Positions 1-12,706 of a DNA stretch of 64,000 nucleotides are shown in pieces (position 1 is the stretch's first letter; the number at the start of each line of letters is the position of its first letter). The notes under the pieces are model-generated. The model did no database searches, was not told the DNA's origin, and was given only the letters and a program-made list of their open reading frames with translations. Both the position numbers and the translations under genes were made by a program. Source of the DNA: Hypomyces perniciosus (taxonomy: Eukaryota; Ascomycota; Sordariomycetes; Hypocreales; Hypocreaceae). The DNA is taken from the NCBI GenBank assembly GCA_008477525.1, contig SPDT01000010.1, forward strand, positions 1,364,001 to 1,428,000. The letters are read 5' to 3'.

Positions 1-3000
1 TTTTTTTTTTTGGACAGAGAGAGAGTACTAGTCCGAGTACATAAGTTGCTGGTAGGCGTGGACTGCAATATTACTGGTTAAATGCACCAGGCTGCAGCTT
101 CTTCGGCGACCAGGATATTTTTACTACTACATACTGCCACTGCTGCTAAATATAGAAATCGATCTAATGCATTGCCATCTTGGCATGCAGGTCTGAGGAG
201 ACTGCAAGCCAGGTGACGTTGGTGCTGTTTTTGCTGGCCAATAACCAGATCCCTACGAGGTTGGTGAAGCAAGCTCTCCTACATGCATATAGGTTGTGAC
301 AGTTGAGGCGAAGCTGGAGTTTTTTTTTCCTTGGTTACTCTGGAGATGAAATTAAGCCGCCATATCCAGGAGGATTTGACCTAATGCCTAATACCGACTG
401 AACAATATTTTTATTTTATTTTTAAGTCTCCGGGACCCTAGCCTCTAATCACTATTTCCGAATCCTTTCGAATTTCTCTGCCTTTTCAAATCTAGGGTGA
501 CAGTCGCCCTGGGCGTGTCGCAGATCGCTGACTTACTCTTTTTTTTTTCTCTTTCTCTTTTTTCCCAAGGCTTCCGCGGCTATCATTCCAGCCAGTCAGC
601 CAGCCATCACTCATGCCCATTCGTTGATAAAAACCAATAAAATACTGAAGCAAGGATCCCGAGGACCCGTTGGATTGTGGATATAGCCATTTTGCCTCGG
701 ATATCCTGCCGCACTAATCGCTCTGCCTTTCCCTGTTTAGGCCATCAGCTGGCCTTTTAGCCGTTTTAGCCCTCGGGAAATGGCGCTTTTTTTTCATTCG
801 AACTAGTACCGTCATCTGTGAGTTGGTTCGATGAAAGTGCTCTGTTGATTCCAAAAGGCTTTTGCATAGTAGCAGTACTACTACCACTACTAGAAGGTAT
901 TATTAGTCTACTGCGACACACACATATGTCTCCAGCTGGCTTTCGCTTGCGTTTTTGCGGGCGCTCGCACATCCTTTCCGGGCTGAGAGGCGTTTTGAGT
1001 AGATTATTATCTCACAGCTCTTTTGTTTGAGCTAAAGCTTGCAATAGTAGTTCTTTAGCGCTCAAGCCGTGTGCTTTGAAATCTTTTCTTTCTCTTGATT
1101 ACCTATTACTACCTCATGCAGCACGAAAAATAGTACGATAGTCAGATCGTTATATTACTAGTACGCCCTTGGGAAACTCCGAGCTGTCTCCAAGAAGAGA
1201 TAGTACTACTACCATCAACCTGTCTAAAACACTACTATTACCATTACACTATTTCATACCCTTCTCGGGATCATTGAACGCCCCGGAATCCGCTGAGGAA
1301 TGAAGAAGAAATGATTACTGATCTAGAAGAGGGTGGTTGGGCTTGGGCCCTTTTGGGACAATTGGTGTCTCGGTCCGTACACAGGTATGTTTCATGATGG
1401 GGTTTTTTTTGGGGTAAAACTTCCTTCCCCTTTGGCTATTGTTTTACTCATCCGATGGATCAGAATTCATAATGAGATAGATACTAGCAAGTAGAAACGA
1501 ACATTGAGAAACAATACTGACTGCATAGAATTACTCATCAATATCAGAAGCAAATTATTACTACTACCTACCTTGTTCCACAGAACAAAGGATTATGAGA
1601 AAAAAAAAAGAAAAAAAAGTTGAATAAAAATGATAAGAAACAAAAGAAAAGGTGCTTGATGCTAGTAATTCTTCTTGACTAACATGTATTTACCCCGAAT
1701 CAGATTGAAAAAAAAATCATGTCACGAGCGGGAACCGTGAGACAGACTGCTATGTCCGACAATGCAAACGGGCGACAACGGTCCAAAGTGGATATTCGAC
1801 CCTTCTTGTGCCGCTATCCATGGCCATTCTGGGAGCTCCACTGTACAGATGCACTCCAACCGCCTCAAAAGCTTAACCCCCCTTTTTCTTTTCTTTTTGG
1901 CTTTTCTGTGCCTTTTGTTTGACCTTGATTAGTCGCAAGTATGGAGTAGATTGGAGGGTATTCTGCTGTCGGACCTGCAGGCCTTTCTTTTTCTCTTACA
2001 AGCCACGCTTAGCGATGCAACCAGGAGGAAATGGACAAACGAACGCGGCTATATAGCCAAGCAAAACAATAATAAAGTACCAAATATAATAGTGGTTGGT
2101 CGTATGGGCGGAACTTGCCTTGAAGAAATTCTTCCGTAGCTGCGTACGAGTACTCCGTATCAAACAATAGATCGTGGGCATTGGTGGCTGACGGAACCAG
2201 GTAAAGATATCCCACACCCCTCGGAGTGTCCCACGTCCCCAATGCTCGAGCACGCCATCTCCATAGCCCAGGGACCCTGCTAGGACGTCGAATTTCTCCA
2301 TCCAACCAAGCAGTAGGGGATTCGGATTCGTCTGTTGTTCCGGACTCCCGCTAAGGTGGTGATCTGGCATCTGCGCCCTGTCGAGAGTGTGCCCTGCCCC
2401 TCAGGCCATCATCATCGATTCCTGCTTGCATAGTCAACGTGTTGTGTGTTGCCAACCCCACAGGTACAGCATATCATTACCAATAGTCTCGCCCTACCAA
2501 GCTGTCATCTTCCATCTCCAGAGCAGGAAGAGACGCCTTTCATGGCCTCCACACGAAGCTAGATTCTGTTTTGCGCCCAAAGCGCCACGCACCAAGGCAC
2601 CCGTCCGCTCGTTGCTAAGCCTTGTGATGATGACATGACGCAGTCCAGCCCGTCCCGCCAAATTGCCTCATTTTGTTCACTCACGACGAGGGCTTGCTGA
2701 TTCCAGTCGGTGAATCCACCTCCCTCTGCCGGCTGCTTCCCGGGGGTTGGTCTGTGCAGTCTCACTGCATTTTTCTCCTTATTGCTGGGTCGATAATATC
2801 CCTGCTATCGGATTTGGCGCGATGCGTAACGCGTAGTCTGACGACGTGGCTCAATAGGCGAAAAGTTCTTCAGTAGTGCATCTGGGGTGGACAAGGCAAG
2901 GGTAAGTGCCTCGTGGTGTTACCCGTGAAATCCCGAATGATATACCGAATGACAGTCGTGACATCCCCTGATTTGCCGATAACCTTATTGATGATATCCG

Positions 3001-5758
3001 GACTGTAATAGTTTCTTCCCGTGCCCGTGTTCTCCCCCGTCTGACATCGAGCCTCTCAGGGGATTGTTAAACGCTTCAGTTCTGTCCTGCGTCGTCCGAC
3101 CAAGTACCTACCCTAAACTATGAGAAGAAAATAAAAAAATTGGCTCTCGGGCGCGCGCCGAATACTGTTTTTAGTCTTCGAATAGATAAATCAAATGGTT
3201 GATAAATTCGTTAGTGTGACCTTGGAATAGTTGATATGTCGATTTTTAGCAGTTAACTCTCTCGAAACAATAGGAGCGCGGCAGGTGGTTGTATGCAAAA
3301 TCTCCGGAGAGAGGAAACTATAGACAATTGAGGTCAGCCCATGTATCATAAAAGTAAAACTGTATAGGGACTTTACCATCGTGTGTGTGTCCGAGTTTGT
3401 AGTTCGTCGTCTTGGTTGTGTCGCTCGCATAGGAATAGAACAAACGTCAACAACAAGAACCCCCTGAACTTGAACCGATAATGAACGGTAATGAACAACA
3501 ATGATGTTTGAAGCACGATTTTTGCGCTCTCATTCCTGGACTCATTGTAGCTTTGGGGAGAGGCATAAAATCACTGTCGGTCGAGGCACGTGTGAAAAGG
3601 GGTAACCTGCAACTTGTCACAGAACATTAGAGCGCGAGGAATAGAGGAGAAATGAGAGCAGAAGTCGGCTTGTCTGTATCTCCATACTCTCTTGATGTCT
3701 GTGAAGATCTTAAAAAGTATCGGCTGTGGATGAGTTTGACTGGCAACGACCTTGTGTGATTTCGATCCGATGCTGGCGTTGTAGGTTCTGAGGGAAGTGG
3801 CCGGGGGAGGCAGCAGAACACATTGTTGTGCGATCTGAGATGCAAACAAATGCCACCTTGAGTAGGTGCTTCACTTGGTGAACCCCTTTCCATGCTGCTC
3901 GCTGAAGGGGCCCAAAAAGGGGCCTCAAAAGATTCTAAAAAAAAAAAAAAAGAATCCAGTGATAACAAAAAATGCACTGACAGGCCACGCATAGTCTTAC
4001 GAGTGCGATTGCATGGGCCCCAAGGATCCCCGGTGCGCTTCGAACCTCGAGGGCTCGACAAGGGCACCGGCGCGTATCACAAGGGGAGCGGCGATGCCTT
4101 CGCAAGCAATTCACCACTCTGCTACTGTAGGCAGCGCCCTGTCAGTTGCCAGCTGTTTGGTTTCTCGGGTATAAATAAGCAGGTTCCTAGGCGTCTGGCA
4201 GTTGCTAAGGTGGAGGTGACAGCCGTCGGGGTGTCGAGAGAGTGGCAGACAGTTGTCGAGTGTCAGGACTCCGAAAAGGGGACTGGCAGATGTAAGAGCC
4301 GGCTGGGGTTCGGGTCGCAACAACTCATATAGAACGGTGTTCAACAGGACACTCGGTTGCTCTCGACGGCACGCCTGAACTAGACAGCAATGGGCGAGAC
4401 TTGAGACCGAGGGAAACACTCCTCCGCGAGAGATCTCAGACCTGGACTGGATAGATGATGGCACTTCCCCCAGTGAAGCGATGGGATGGCTAGAGTGCCT
4501 ACTTCGTGCATCTGTGATTTGCTTCGGCATTTTGACTCGATCCATGACCTGTTATGGAGTTAGTATATCATGCAACGACCGCATCTTTTATATCATTTAT
4601 ACTCAATCTTGTTTTGAACATGGACGTCGTCATGCTGGATCATGTTCGGGCCGATACGGTGCCTAGAGGCTCCTGGCGGTGTCTGGCATAACTGGCGTAT
4701 GTTACGGCTCACAAGAAAGGGAATATTTATGAGAGAAACAGAAGAGTGAAGAAACAAATTGAAGTCTTCATCCAAAGCGGGAAAGGAAAGAAGATATTGT
4801 GGTTCCCTCAGCCCTAATACGAAGTCTGGGCAGGTCGATCCCAGATCCTTGCGCCTTCCCGAATACTCGTATTCAACCCGCATACGGAGTAGACTAGTGT
4901 GTATCTTATAGGGTACGAGTTATGGCGTGAGGAAACAGCCCACTGTTTTGTACTCGTACTCGTAGGTGCATCGTACTATTTACGAATATCGTTTCGCCAG
5001 GCGAATACGAGATTGGATAGAATGGTGATACGAGTTCTATCCTGAACCTATATTGGTCGCAGGTCGTTGATTGGTCAGACATGACTATCTATATATCTGC
5101 CCGAGATAAAGCTTGTCAGGATACTAGTACTACTATCTGTTGCTACTACTACTACTGCTACCTTGTACTACTACTACTCCAAACTGGGTCAAAAGCTTGG
5201 CTCACCAATAATGCAAATACGCAATTGTTACGCCACTCTGTTGAACAGAAACGGCAGAAATCTATCTAGATAAGGGCTTCAGTTCCCATCAAATGGCCCA
5301 GTAGTAATTGAATCCCGTCCTTGCCCGGATCCCCCACAATGAGTTTCCCCATCCATCGTTCCAAGGTATCTTGCACCCTGCAACACCCACCAACGACACA
5401 CTTGCGTTAGACACTCACACGTCTGTGCCCTTTTCGTCGAAGAAAGCTAACTAAACTACTGGCTGGATATTCCCCCAACCTCCTAGACAGCAGACACCAG
5501 GAAGCAAACCCACGCAGCTCCGCCTTTGGTTCCAACTGGTTCATTATCTGCCGAGCATGACGTTAATACCACATGAAAGATTTGCCTTGCGCCACGTCTG
5601 TCCATTCAAACCGCTAGAGATGTAATTTTGATTCCATGCAATCGGATATGCATATCCCAGAGATTACCTGTCCTCTCGCGCCCAGCGCTATTCCTCGGGG
5701 CTGTTCAGTCGCAAAACCGTAAACAGAAGCCTGTCCACAAATAAAAGGATATTGTTCA
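1..5758. other. Long left-edge span without a supported gene
   Basis: I see no reading frame here with protein-like composition, splice structure or recognisable domains. The open frames are short, overlap on both strands and often sit on homopolymer runs. The stretch holds A/T runs (start of window, 540-560, 1600-1630, 3940-3955), a TAC trinucleotide tract near 5125-5180, and two exact copies of the dispersed 9-mer TACGGAGTA (2151 on the minus strand, 4883). The last few hundred bases are probably the 3' flank of the transportin gene that ends at 5759. An RNA gene or a UTR of a gene beyond the left edge cannot be excluded. Confidence 0.6.
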
Positions 5759-8704
5759 TCATATCGCATAGTTGGTCTTGAGGCTTTGTTGATCTTGTGG
5801 CTGCAGTTGGCCGACGAACTCGTTGAACTGGGGAATAATTTGCTTATAAACATTCAAAACCTAGTGGTGACGGTTAGTGATCGGAACAACACAGGCATCA
5901 AGGGCGTGCTCATTCTTACGTTCTGGAACACATCATGCAGTTCTTGCTTTATAGGGTTCCGCAAGTTCAAATCCTCATAGCGAGCGATGGCAACAAAGAA
6001 GTTCAACAGAACGTTCTCCAACGCTTGAGGGTTGCGACCCACGACCATCGTGAATCCCTTGAAAGCTGTCGCCTTCTCCTCTGTCACCTCGACTTCCTGC
6101 ATTGCGCTCAAGAAGTCCTCGGCAAAGGTCGGCAGCGCCGACGCTAGCTGCTCTGAGTTTCCTAGACCAAGCCGTCCAACCGCAATCGCTGCGTTCTCAG
6201 CGAGCCCCTTAGGCACGCCGGGGTTGGTCATGATCTCCACAAAACGCTGAAGCAGCTCCGCCAACCAAGGCTCCATGCCCTTCAGGTGCTGCATAGCGAT
6301 TTCGCCAGCTGACCAGCAAGCGTTGTTGACGACGCCAAATCCACTCTCGATTTCCTCGTCCAGAATGCTGTCCATATCGAGTTGCTTCAAGAGAATAGGA
6401 ATAATGGTTGGGAGATACTGTTGCAACTGTGGGAAGACATACTTGGCGCAGTCACCCAATAGTGCATACGCAGATTGACGCACCTCGTCCGTTGGGTCCT
6501 CCATGCAGAAACTGAGGAGTTCGAAAAATGGTTGTGGGGAAGTCTTGACCAGTTCTGCCGACTTCTCATCCCTGAGTGCCTGGATGATGGCGCTTAGGAG
6601 GTCTAGGCTGGTAACGAGGAAGTCCTTGTCAGGTTGGTCCAACCTCGGGTTACTGGAAGCAGCAAGACTTTGCTCAAGGTTCATGTGAATGATGTTAATA
6701 CACCGCACGAAAATGGTGGGGGCGTAGGGGGTAAAGGCTTGACCGAGAGCCAAGGCAACGTAAGACAAGCACTCGAGCAACGGGAACAGTTCGCGGGACT
6801 GGTCTGAGACAATGTTGTACCTCTCGATCAACGCCGGCATCAACTGGTTCGCCAGCTCGGGGCTGGCAATAAAAGGGCCAAGACGCTCCGCCAAGGTCTG
6901 GACACAATCATAAAGGATGTACATGTTTCGGTCCTTGTATTTACCGAAGCATCGGACGAATTGCTGAATGATTGGCCCGCAGTATGGCTCCAATTTCTTT
7001 CCGGCCTTCTCTTCGAGGTTGGCAAAGGCTGATGCACCGGCCTCCTGAACCTTCTTGTTCTTGTCGAGCATTTTGCGAAGGATTCCATCCATCATTGGAA
7101 CGAAGAACTGCTCCTTCTGCGTAGGCTCAACCAAATTGGCCGCCCAGGAGGAGTATCTACCCAAGGCCCAGCAGGTAATTTGCCTGACAACGGGCTCTTG
7201 GTCTTCAAGAAGGGAGATCAGGTATGGGACTAATTCTGGGAGATGAGGAGTAACAGTGTCCATGCAGCCATCTGCGACAGCGCCGAGAGCCAGCACGGCA
7301 GCTTCCCGGTGAGGCCATTCGTCATGCTTGAGGTTCTGAGAGAGATACGGGAAGATGGCTTCGAAGACGGGTCCTCCAAAGTCTCGAGCAAAAACATCCA
7401 AAGCTGCAGCAGAGCATTTCCGGACAGTCCACTTCTCGTCAGGGTTCGCATCATCTCCATCGTCAAAGTCGTCGACTTCGCCATCCTCCAGGCCCTCATC
7501 CATGTTGAGTTTCTCGTAGGCATCATCGCTTCGAGATGGATCAGCTGACAGGTTCCCCTCACCATTTGCGGTCCTTGTCAGAGTCTTCTTGGCGAATGCC
7601 GGCTTGATGTCTTCTTCCCGGTCCTCTTCCTCTTCGTCATCCGACAGACCGCCAAGGAGCGCAATGTCCTCACCACTGTACACCATACACTGGAGCAAAA
7701 CGGGGATGATTTTGTTGAGGTATGGTCGCAATGAGTTCCAGAGGTTATCGTGTTCGCCTACAGCCAACCAAAACTCAGCAGCTTCGCATGCAAGATCCTC
7801 GTCATCGCTCTTTTGCTGAGTTATTATGTAGTCCACCAAACCGCCGATATGGGGCTGTAGCTTGTCGGGGCGAGTCTCAATCAATTGGACGAAAGCCCGA
7901 CAGACTTGCCGGCGCACATCTGGGGTCTCATCACCAGAAAGAATGAAGAGATGCTGTAAAAGGTCATCAATGCAGTTCAGCATGGCCTGCGATGCCCGCG
8001 GAGTGAAGACATTGATGGCCGTCAGCGCGCCAGCCCGAACCTTGGGAAGCGGGCTCTTGGTCGCAGCTATTAGCTGTGGCAGAACAAAGTTTAGCGGACG
8101 CTGGCCATTGACCTCCTTCGTGAGCAGCTTGAAGTTGTCCTCGCAAATCTTGGCAAGCGCGGACATTGCGCCTTCCTGAGCTTCGTTGGAGGATTGGCCT
8201 GTGGAGTTTCCAATCATGTCGATAAGCTGGGGGAGCAGCTCCGGCCATCCCAGCAGGCCGCCTCTTCGGATCACTTCTGTCGCGATGTTTCCAGCAAAGT
8301 TCCTAATCTGAGAGTTCTTATCTTGCAAGCTCAAGGGCACGGCAAGCTTGACGAGCTGCAGGCTGGACTCTGGGATCGACTTCCACTCCGATTTGATGTT
8401 GTTCTTCAGCATGATGCCGGCGGCGGACCGCACAAGATGATAGTCCTGCTCGCTGCATTGCAGGCCTTCGGGGGCTTGCGAGCTGGAGAGGATGTAGGCT
8501 AGGTAGTTGTTGATGTCGGGAGACTGCTTGGCTTGTTGAAGCATCTACCCCAGAGGCTCAGTCAGTGTAAGTCACCTTGGGTCCGGGCAACAGCAAACTC
8601 ACCACCTCAGCTTGTTTCTGCGCATTCTTGTCAAAGCCGCTAAGGGAGTCCTTGAGACATGCCGCAAGCTGGCTCAACGACTCCGGGGAGGGTTGCCAGG
8701 ACAT
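5759..8704 (-). CDS. kap104: Transportin / importin beta-2 (Kap104-type karyopherin)
   Basis: Nuclear import receptor for PY-NLS cargoes such as hnRNP-type RNA-binding proteins; it works with RanGTP at the nuclear pore. The model has three exons, 8603-8704, 5920-8544 and 5759-5860, giving 942 residues, the usual size for this family. Introns of 58 and 59 nt have GTGAGT...TAG and GTAAGA...TAG borders and keep the frame; the second has a clear CTAAC branch site. The start MSWQPSPESL matches fungal transportins; an earlier in-frame ATG at 8752 would add 16 residues and looks less likely. HEAT repeats run through the whole chain. A long acidic loop at about residues 334-404 (SDDEEEEDREED and a later EDGEVDDFDDGDD stretch) corresponds to the H8 loop that couples Ran binding to cargo release. 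The following segment WTVRKCSAAALDVFA is typical of transportin rather than of importin beta-1. The C-terminus is NYAI. The protein appears intact. Confidence 0.95.
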
Positions 8705-10104
8705 GACGGAAGTTGGTGGCAGCAGTGCTGCGCCGACGGCGGGAAATGGCACGCGCGGGAGTGGCTTGCAAGTCGAGGCGCTCTATAACATGAAACGGGG
8801 CTGTATATATCTCCAAGGCAAGGCGTTAGTATCCTAGATACGATCCAGAGCAAGGCGATCAGGTGTTGTGGCGTACAAAGGCAACGACCCAACAATGCCC
8901 CTCGATGTCTGGGGCCTCTCGTGGGGTTGGGGCTGTGAGTTGATATCGCTAGCTTCTATCGGCGGGGGTTTCGTCAGATCATCAGCTCCATTTGGCAACT
9001 GGCGATTAACGCCCTTGCAGCTTCTTGAGACTCGAACACTTACAAGAGCCGAGAAGATGCTCGTTGTGGATGAAATGGGAGACGATGCGCCAAAGCTGTG
9101 CGCCCTTAGGTGGTCTGGTCTGGCGGGGAGCAAACCTGGAACACACTGACCCTTTGGTATCAAATTTGTGGCGGGGTGCGATAACGATAACCAGTAGGCT
9201 TAGGTAGTACTAGATGTACGAAGTACGGACTACTTTTAGTACAGAGCAGAAAACTTCACGATCAAGGAATTAGGTTGACTAAGCCGTGATGGGAATAAAG
9301 CGATGAAAAAAAAGCAGTATTGAACTTTGTACGAATACCGAAAAGACACACCAGACGTTGGTATTGTTTTAAATACTTCGCCAATGCTTGAAAAGGCGCA
9401 GAAACCATGCCGACCAATCGGCATGCAAAACTTTTTTTTTTAATGTGACAACATCGGCTTTGTTTGCTTCATTCAGCTCATTGTTCAGTTCACTCCACTC
9501 CCGAACTTCTTCATCGCCGCGTTAATGAGTAGAGTGTCACCATTGCCGTGTTCTCTCACCAAACGGGTTCTAGCGCCAGTCTTTACCGTCGCATGCTCGC
9601 AGGATAAGTTTGCCCCCAATCGTTTGCTCCATGTCGCGAGTTACGCTGTGCGCCATAGCCCTCGTGCAGATGGCCGAAGCAATGGAGGCGAGGCGAGGCC
9701 TGGCTCGAGTGAGAGGAATAAGCGGAGGTCCGTGTGTCATCACGATATCCGCCACGTGGAATGATGCAGAAATGCAACATCGTGAGTATCCGAACGGAAA
9801 TAAAGCGTGCTACCGCCATCTTCGTACTGCTGCGATTGAATGGGGATGACCCGATGCTGCAGATGAGCTTATTCCATGTTGTTGGCACACTGTCAAGATA
9901 GGGCAAGTTTATATGACTCGCACAACTGTTCTGTAGATGACTTGACAACCCAGAAAATGGCCTGTATCTTGAGTTTTGCGTGTGAACTCAATTAGCAACC
10001 ACACATCTGCCCAGCCAGGGTCAACCCTGGCAAGTTTAACTAGCAACCGGCATTTGTTTGCACAAGACGTAGTTGAAATGAGCACCTGACAGCTGCACAT
10101 GGTC
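8705..10104. other. Intergenic span between transportin and the Pac4-like gene
   Basis: This holds the 5' flank of the transportin gene and the 3' flank of the Pac4-like gene, both on the minus strand. Small open frames on both strands (for example 8868-9149 plus and 9583-9948 minus) show no recognisable domain or splice signals and are not called. One exact TACGAAGTA element lies at 9217-9225. Confidence 0.5.
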
Positions 10105-10620
10105 TCAGGTTAGATTAAGGCTTGCCATCAACGGTGTCGCCGACCCGATGCCCGCGCTCTGAAGCTTTCCAAGAACCACCTCGGCAACGCCCTTGAAAGC
10201 TTCCATCTCCTCTTCCACTGTCCCGCCCATACCTGCGCTTTCAAGGCTGATGGAGTTGGTTACGTATACTGGAAGCCGCGTCCTTCGGGCAATCAGCTTT
10301 GCAATCCGTGTGCTGAACTCTACCGAGGACTCTGAGGAGAAGAGCGTGGTGGCGAGGGGCTGTTGAGGGTTGAATCTCTGTTTGCTGCATTAGCTCCGTG
10401 ACACACACCGTACATGGTCCGAACACGCGGAACTTACATCAGGCAAGGCATAGACAAACGAGCCCATGGGCTTTGGGGCGGCAGGCTCATCCTGGGATGC
10501 ACTGGCGAGAGAGAGAAGGATTGCCTTTGCCTGGGTAGTTAAGCGGATGAAGATGCGGGTGTCCAAGGATCGTGGAAGAGGAACGGACACCTCAATCACA
10601 TCATCCTGGCCGGAAGCCAT
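10105..10620 (-). CDS. Proteasome assembly chaperone 4 (Pac4/PSMG4-like)
   Basis: Small chaperone that, with its Pac3 partner, helps build the alpha ring of the 20S proteasome (family knowledge; yeast Poc4/Dmp2, human PSMG4). Two exons, 10438-10620 and 10105-10377, are separated by a 60-nt intron (GTAAGT...CAG with a TAAT-type branch site) and give 151 residues. Exon 1 carries the strand DVIEVSVPLPRSLDTRIFIR and ends FVYALPD; exon 2 continues RFNPQQPLATTLFSSES, then RRTRLPVYVTNSISL, and ends MASLNLT. The beta-sandwich pattern and the VYVTNS motif fit the Pac4 domain across nearly the whole length. The start is the ATG in good context just before ASGQDD. The gene is head-to-head with the methyltransferase at 10948, so they probably share a promoter. 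The family call is by eye and the protein is short. Confidence 0.85.
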
Positions 10621-10947
10621 TGCTATCTGCAATAAAAGAAGTTTTTAATACAGAGGCTCTGGGTCTATATCAAAGAAAGAACAATGCGTTGAACGAGAGT
10701 AACAGAAATCGTTGAAACGTCGTGAATGATGCTCTGAAATCACATGATTGGCGGGCCTGTAACAGATAACTCCGCCTGGCGGAAGAACTGCTGCTATCTC
10801 CTCCTACTAATTCTTCACGCACGACATCCCTCTCCGCACTAGCAATTCCGAGGGAAAAGCCCAATAACGCCGTGGTCCCATAAAATATCCCGTCTCGATA
10901 TTCCCCCAATTTTCTTTTCCTAAAACTCACAACCATGAGCGTCCGAT
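10621..10947. promoter_or_regulatory. Compact divergent promoter between Pac4-like and N2227-like genes
   Basis: Only 327 bp separate the two start codons, so the promoters and 5' leaders of both genes must fit here unless they overlap. The plus-strand side contains a short upstream reading frame (10935-10958) described separately. I see no certain TATA box or named operator. Confidence 0.6.
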
Positions 10948-10958
10948 ATGACCGCTGA
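10935..10958 (+). promoter_or_regulatory. Overlapping upstream ORF (7 codons plus stop)
   Basis: An ATG in favourable context (ACCATGA) opens the frame MSVRYDR and stops at TGA 10956-10958. It begins 13 nt before the methyltransferase ATG (10948), is out of frame with it, and ends inside the main coding sequence. If the transcript includes this ATG, ribosomes would have to bypass it by leaky scanning or reinitiate backwards. This is the arrangement of a repressive uORF. Whether the transcript starts upstream of 10935 cannot be seen. Confidence 0.5.
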
Positions 10959-12499
10959 GCTGGCTGCGATGGATCAAGACGGAGGGGCAGCAGCTTTGGC
11001 TGTGGCCGACGGGAGCGCCTGGGCTGACCTGGATAGCGGCATGGATGACCCTGAAGAGATTCGGGTTATTTTCTGTGCACTGGACTCGTTCTCGTGAGTG
11101 GCAGAGCCCGTATTATGACTGAGCATTCTGGCGCTGTGTTGTTGCTTGTGGCCAATATTGCCCATGATCATACCCCTCTTGTATCTGATAAGATAATCAA
11201 GTGGGCTGTTCACAACACTCAAAGCCATCATATATCCCTGTTTTGTTTGGGATTTGTCCAGCTGCTTTCGAAGGCGATGAAACATATTAGAAACACTCTT
11301 CTCATCTCACATATTTTAAATGCATTTTGAGTACTTGGACTCTACTAAGATCCTTCCACAGTCAGTATGCCAAAGTCGCCCACTTCAACGTCACTCACCT
11401 TCGCCGCCGATCCTTCTACGCCCTCCCCCAAGCTCACTGGAAGCTCCTTGCAGACCCTCCCTTCAACTTCCTTGATACCCTAGAGAAGGTGGATGATGCC
11501 ATAGATTCGAATGCCGTCCTGGCACGGGCCATCCTCAAGTCAGGCTTGACGTCCTTCAGCGCCCTTGCCTCTGACTCACCAGACTCGGAACAGCCCTCGA
11601 TGCCAAATGAATGGGCTGGCGTGGCGAAGCATTCTGACATTGACAAGGCCCGGAGTACCATCCGACAGTTTTACCGTGACTGGACCGTGGATGGTGCAGC
11701 TGAGAGAGCTGCGTCCTACGGCCCTGTCATGAAAACGATGGAAAAGGAGAGAGAGAGGATCCCTGAGCGCCAATTAAAGGTGCTAGTTCCAGGAGCTGGC
11801 TTGGGGAGGTTAGTCTTTGACCTTTGCCAAAACGGCTACGAGGCAGAAGGAAACGAAATTTCGTACCATCAACTGCTGGCCTCCTCTTACATCCTCAACG
11901 AGTGTGAGATTGCTGGGAAGCACACCATTTACCCCTGGATTCACACCTTCTCGAATCACCTCACTCGAGAAAACCACCTTCGGGGCTACCGCGTCCCGGA
12001 TATTCATCCCAGCACCACTTTGGCAAGTTCTTCCAATGTTGGATCAATGTCCATGTGCGCGGCCGACTTTCTCTGCCTGTATGGAGACGACGCCCACAAT
12101 GACACCTACGACGCCGTTGCCAGCGTCTTCTTCCTCGACACAGCGCCAAACTTGATCCGCTACCTCGAGGTTATTTACCACTGCCTCCAGCCAGGCGGTG
12201 TTCTCATCAACGTAGGCCCCTTGTTATGGCACTTTGAGAATAATGCCCCGGGCAACCACGGCCACGACGACGACGGGGATGGTGAGCACGACTACAGCAA
12301 TTCATCTGGTATTGCAGACCCGGGTAGCTTCGAGCTGTCCAACGATGAAGTCATGGCCCTCCTTGAGAAGTTGGGTTTCGTGGTGGAGTGGATGGAGACG
12401 GGCATTACGGCGCCGTACATACAGGACAGGGACAGCATGTTACAGACAGTGTACAAGGCGACTTCTTGGGTGGCTCGTAAGCCACTGAAGGGGGAGTGA
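10948..12499 (+). CDS. Carnosine N-methyltransferase-like protein (N2227 family)
   Basis: SAM-dependent methyltransferase of the CARNMT1 / yeast YNL092W family; relatives methylate the imidazole of histidine-containing peptides (family knowledge; the substrate here is not shown). Two exons, 10948-11093 and 11362-12499, give 427 residues. The 268-nt intron (GTGAGT...TACTAAG...CACAG) is long for this window, but the junction restores the conserved stretch ALDSFSQYAKVAHFNVTHL. SAM-binding motif I is VLVPGAGLGRL, followed by GNEISYHQL and later FFLDTAPN, LQPGGVLINVGPLLWHFEN. An unusual Asp/His/Gly-rich insert (GHDDDGDGEHD) follows that motif. The C-terminus is open and intact. The gene is divergent from the Pac4-like gene and convergent with the dehydrogenase, whose stop is 207 bp away. 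A methyltransferase of this family is near certain; the exact substrate is not. Confidence 0.9.
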
Positions 12500-12706
12500 G
12501 GCAACATAAAAGAGACATGAATGGCATGAATGGTGGCATGGTTGAATGGAAGCGAAACAGGGAAACGTAGCACATACCTATGCAGTAGGGTGTGCTTGAC
12601 TCATTGATTCGCATTTGAACATCATAAGCTATCATATTAATACAGCTACAACATATGTGTTGTGCTATTCAATTTCCTCCACACATATCCCACTGGTCTC
12701 CTCCCC

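Noticed and set aside
4020..4140. tRNA-like text on the minus strand (GCAGAGTGGTGAATTGC D-arm-like, TTGTGAT loop, GGTTCGAAGC)
   Set aside because: Neither the anticodon stem nor the T stem pairs, and the acceptor ends do not match. It is at best a degenerate tRNA relic.
3627..4332. Two opposing 146-codon frames
   Set aside because: They lie over a poly-A/T run and overlap on both strands; no domain signal.
6032..8502. Many antisense frames over the transportin gene
   Set aside because: Shadow frames of a well-supported gene.
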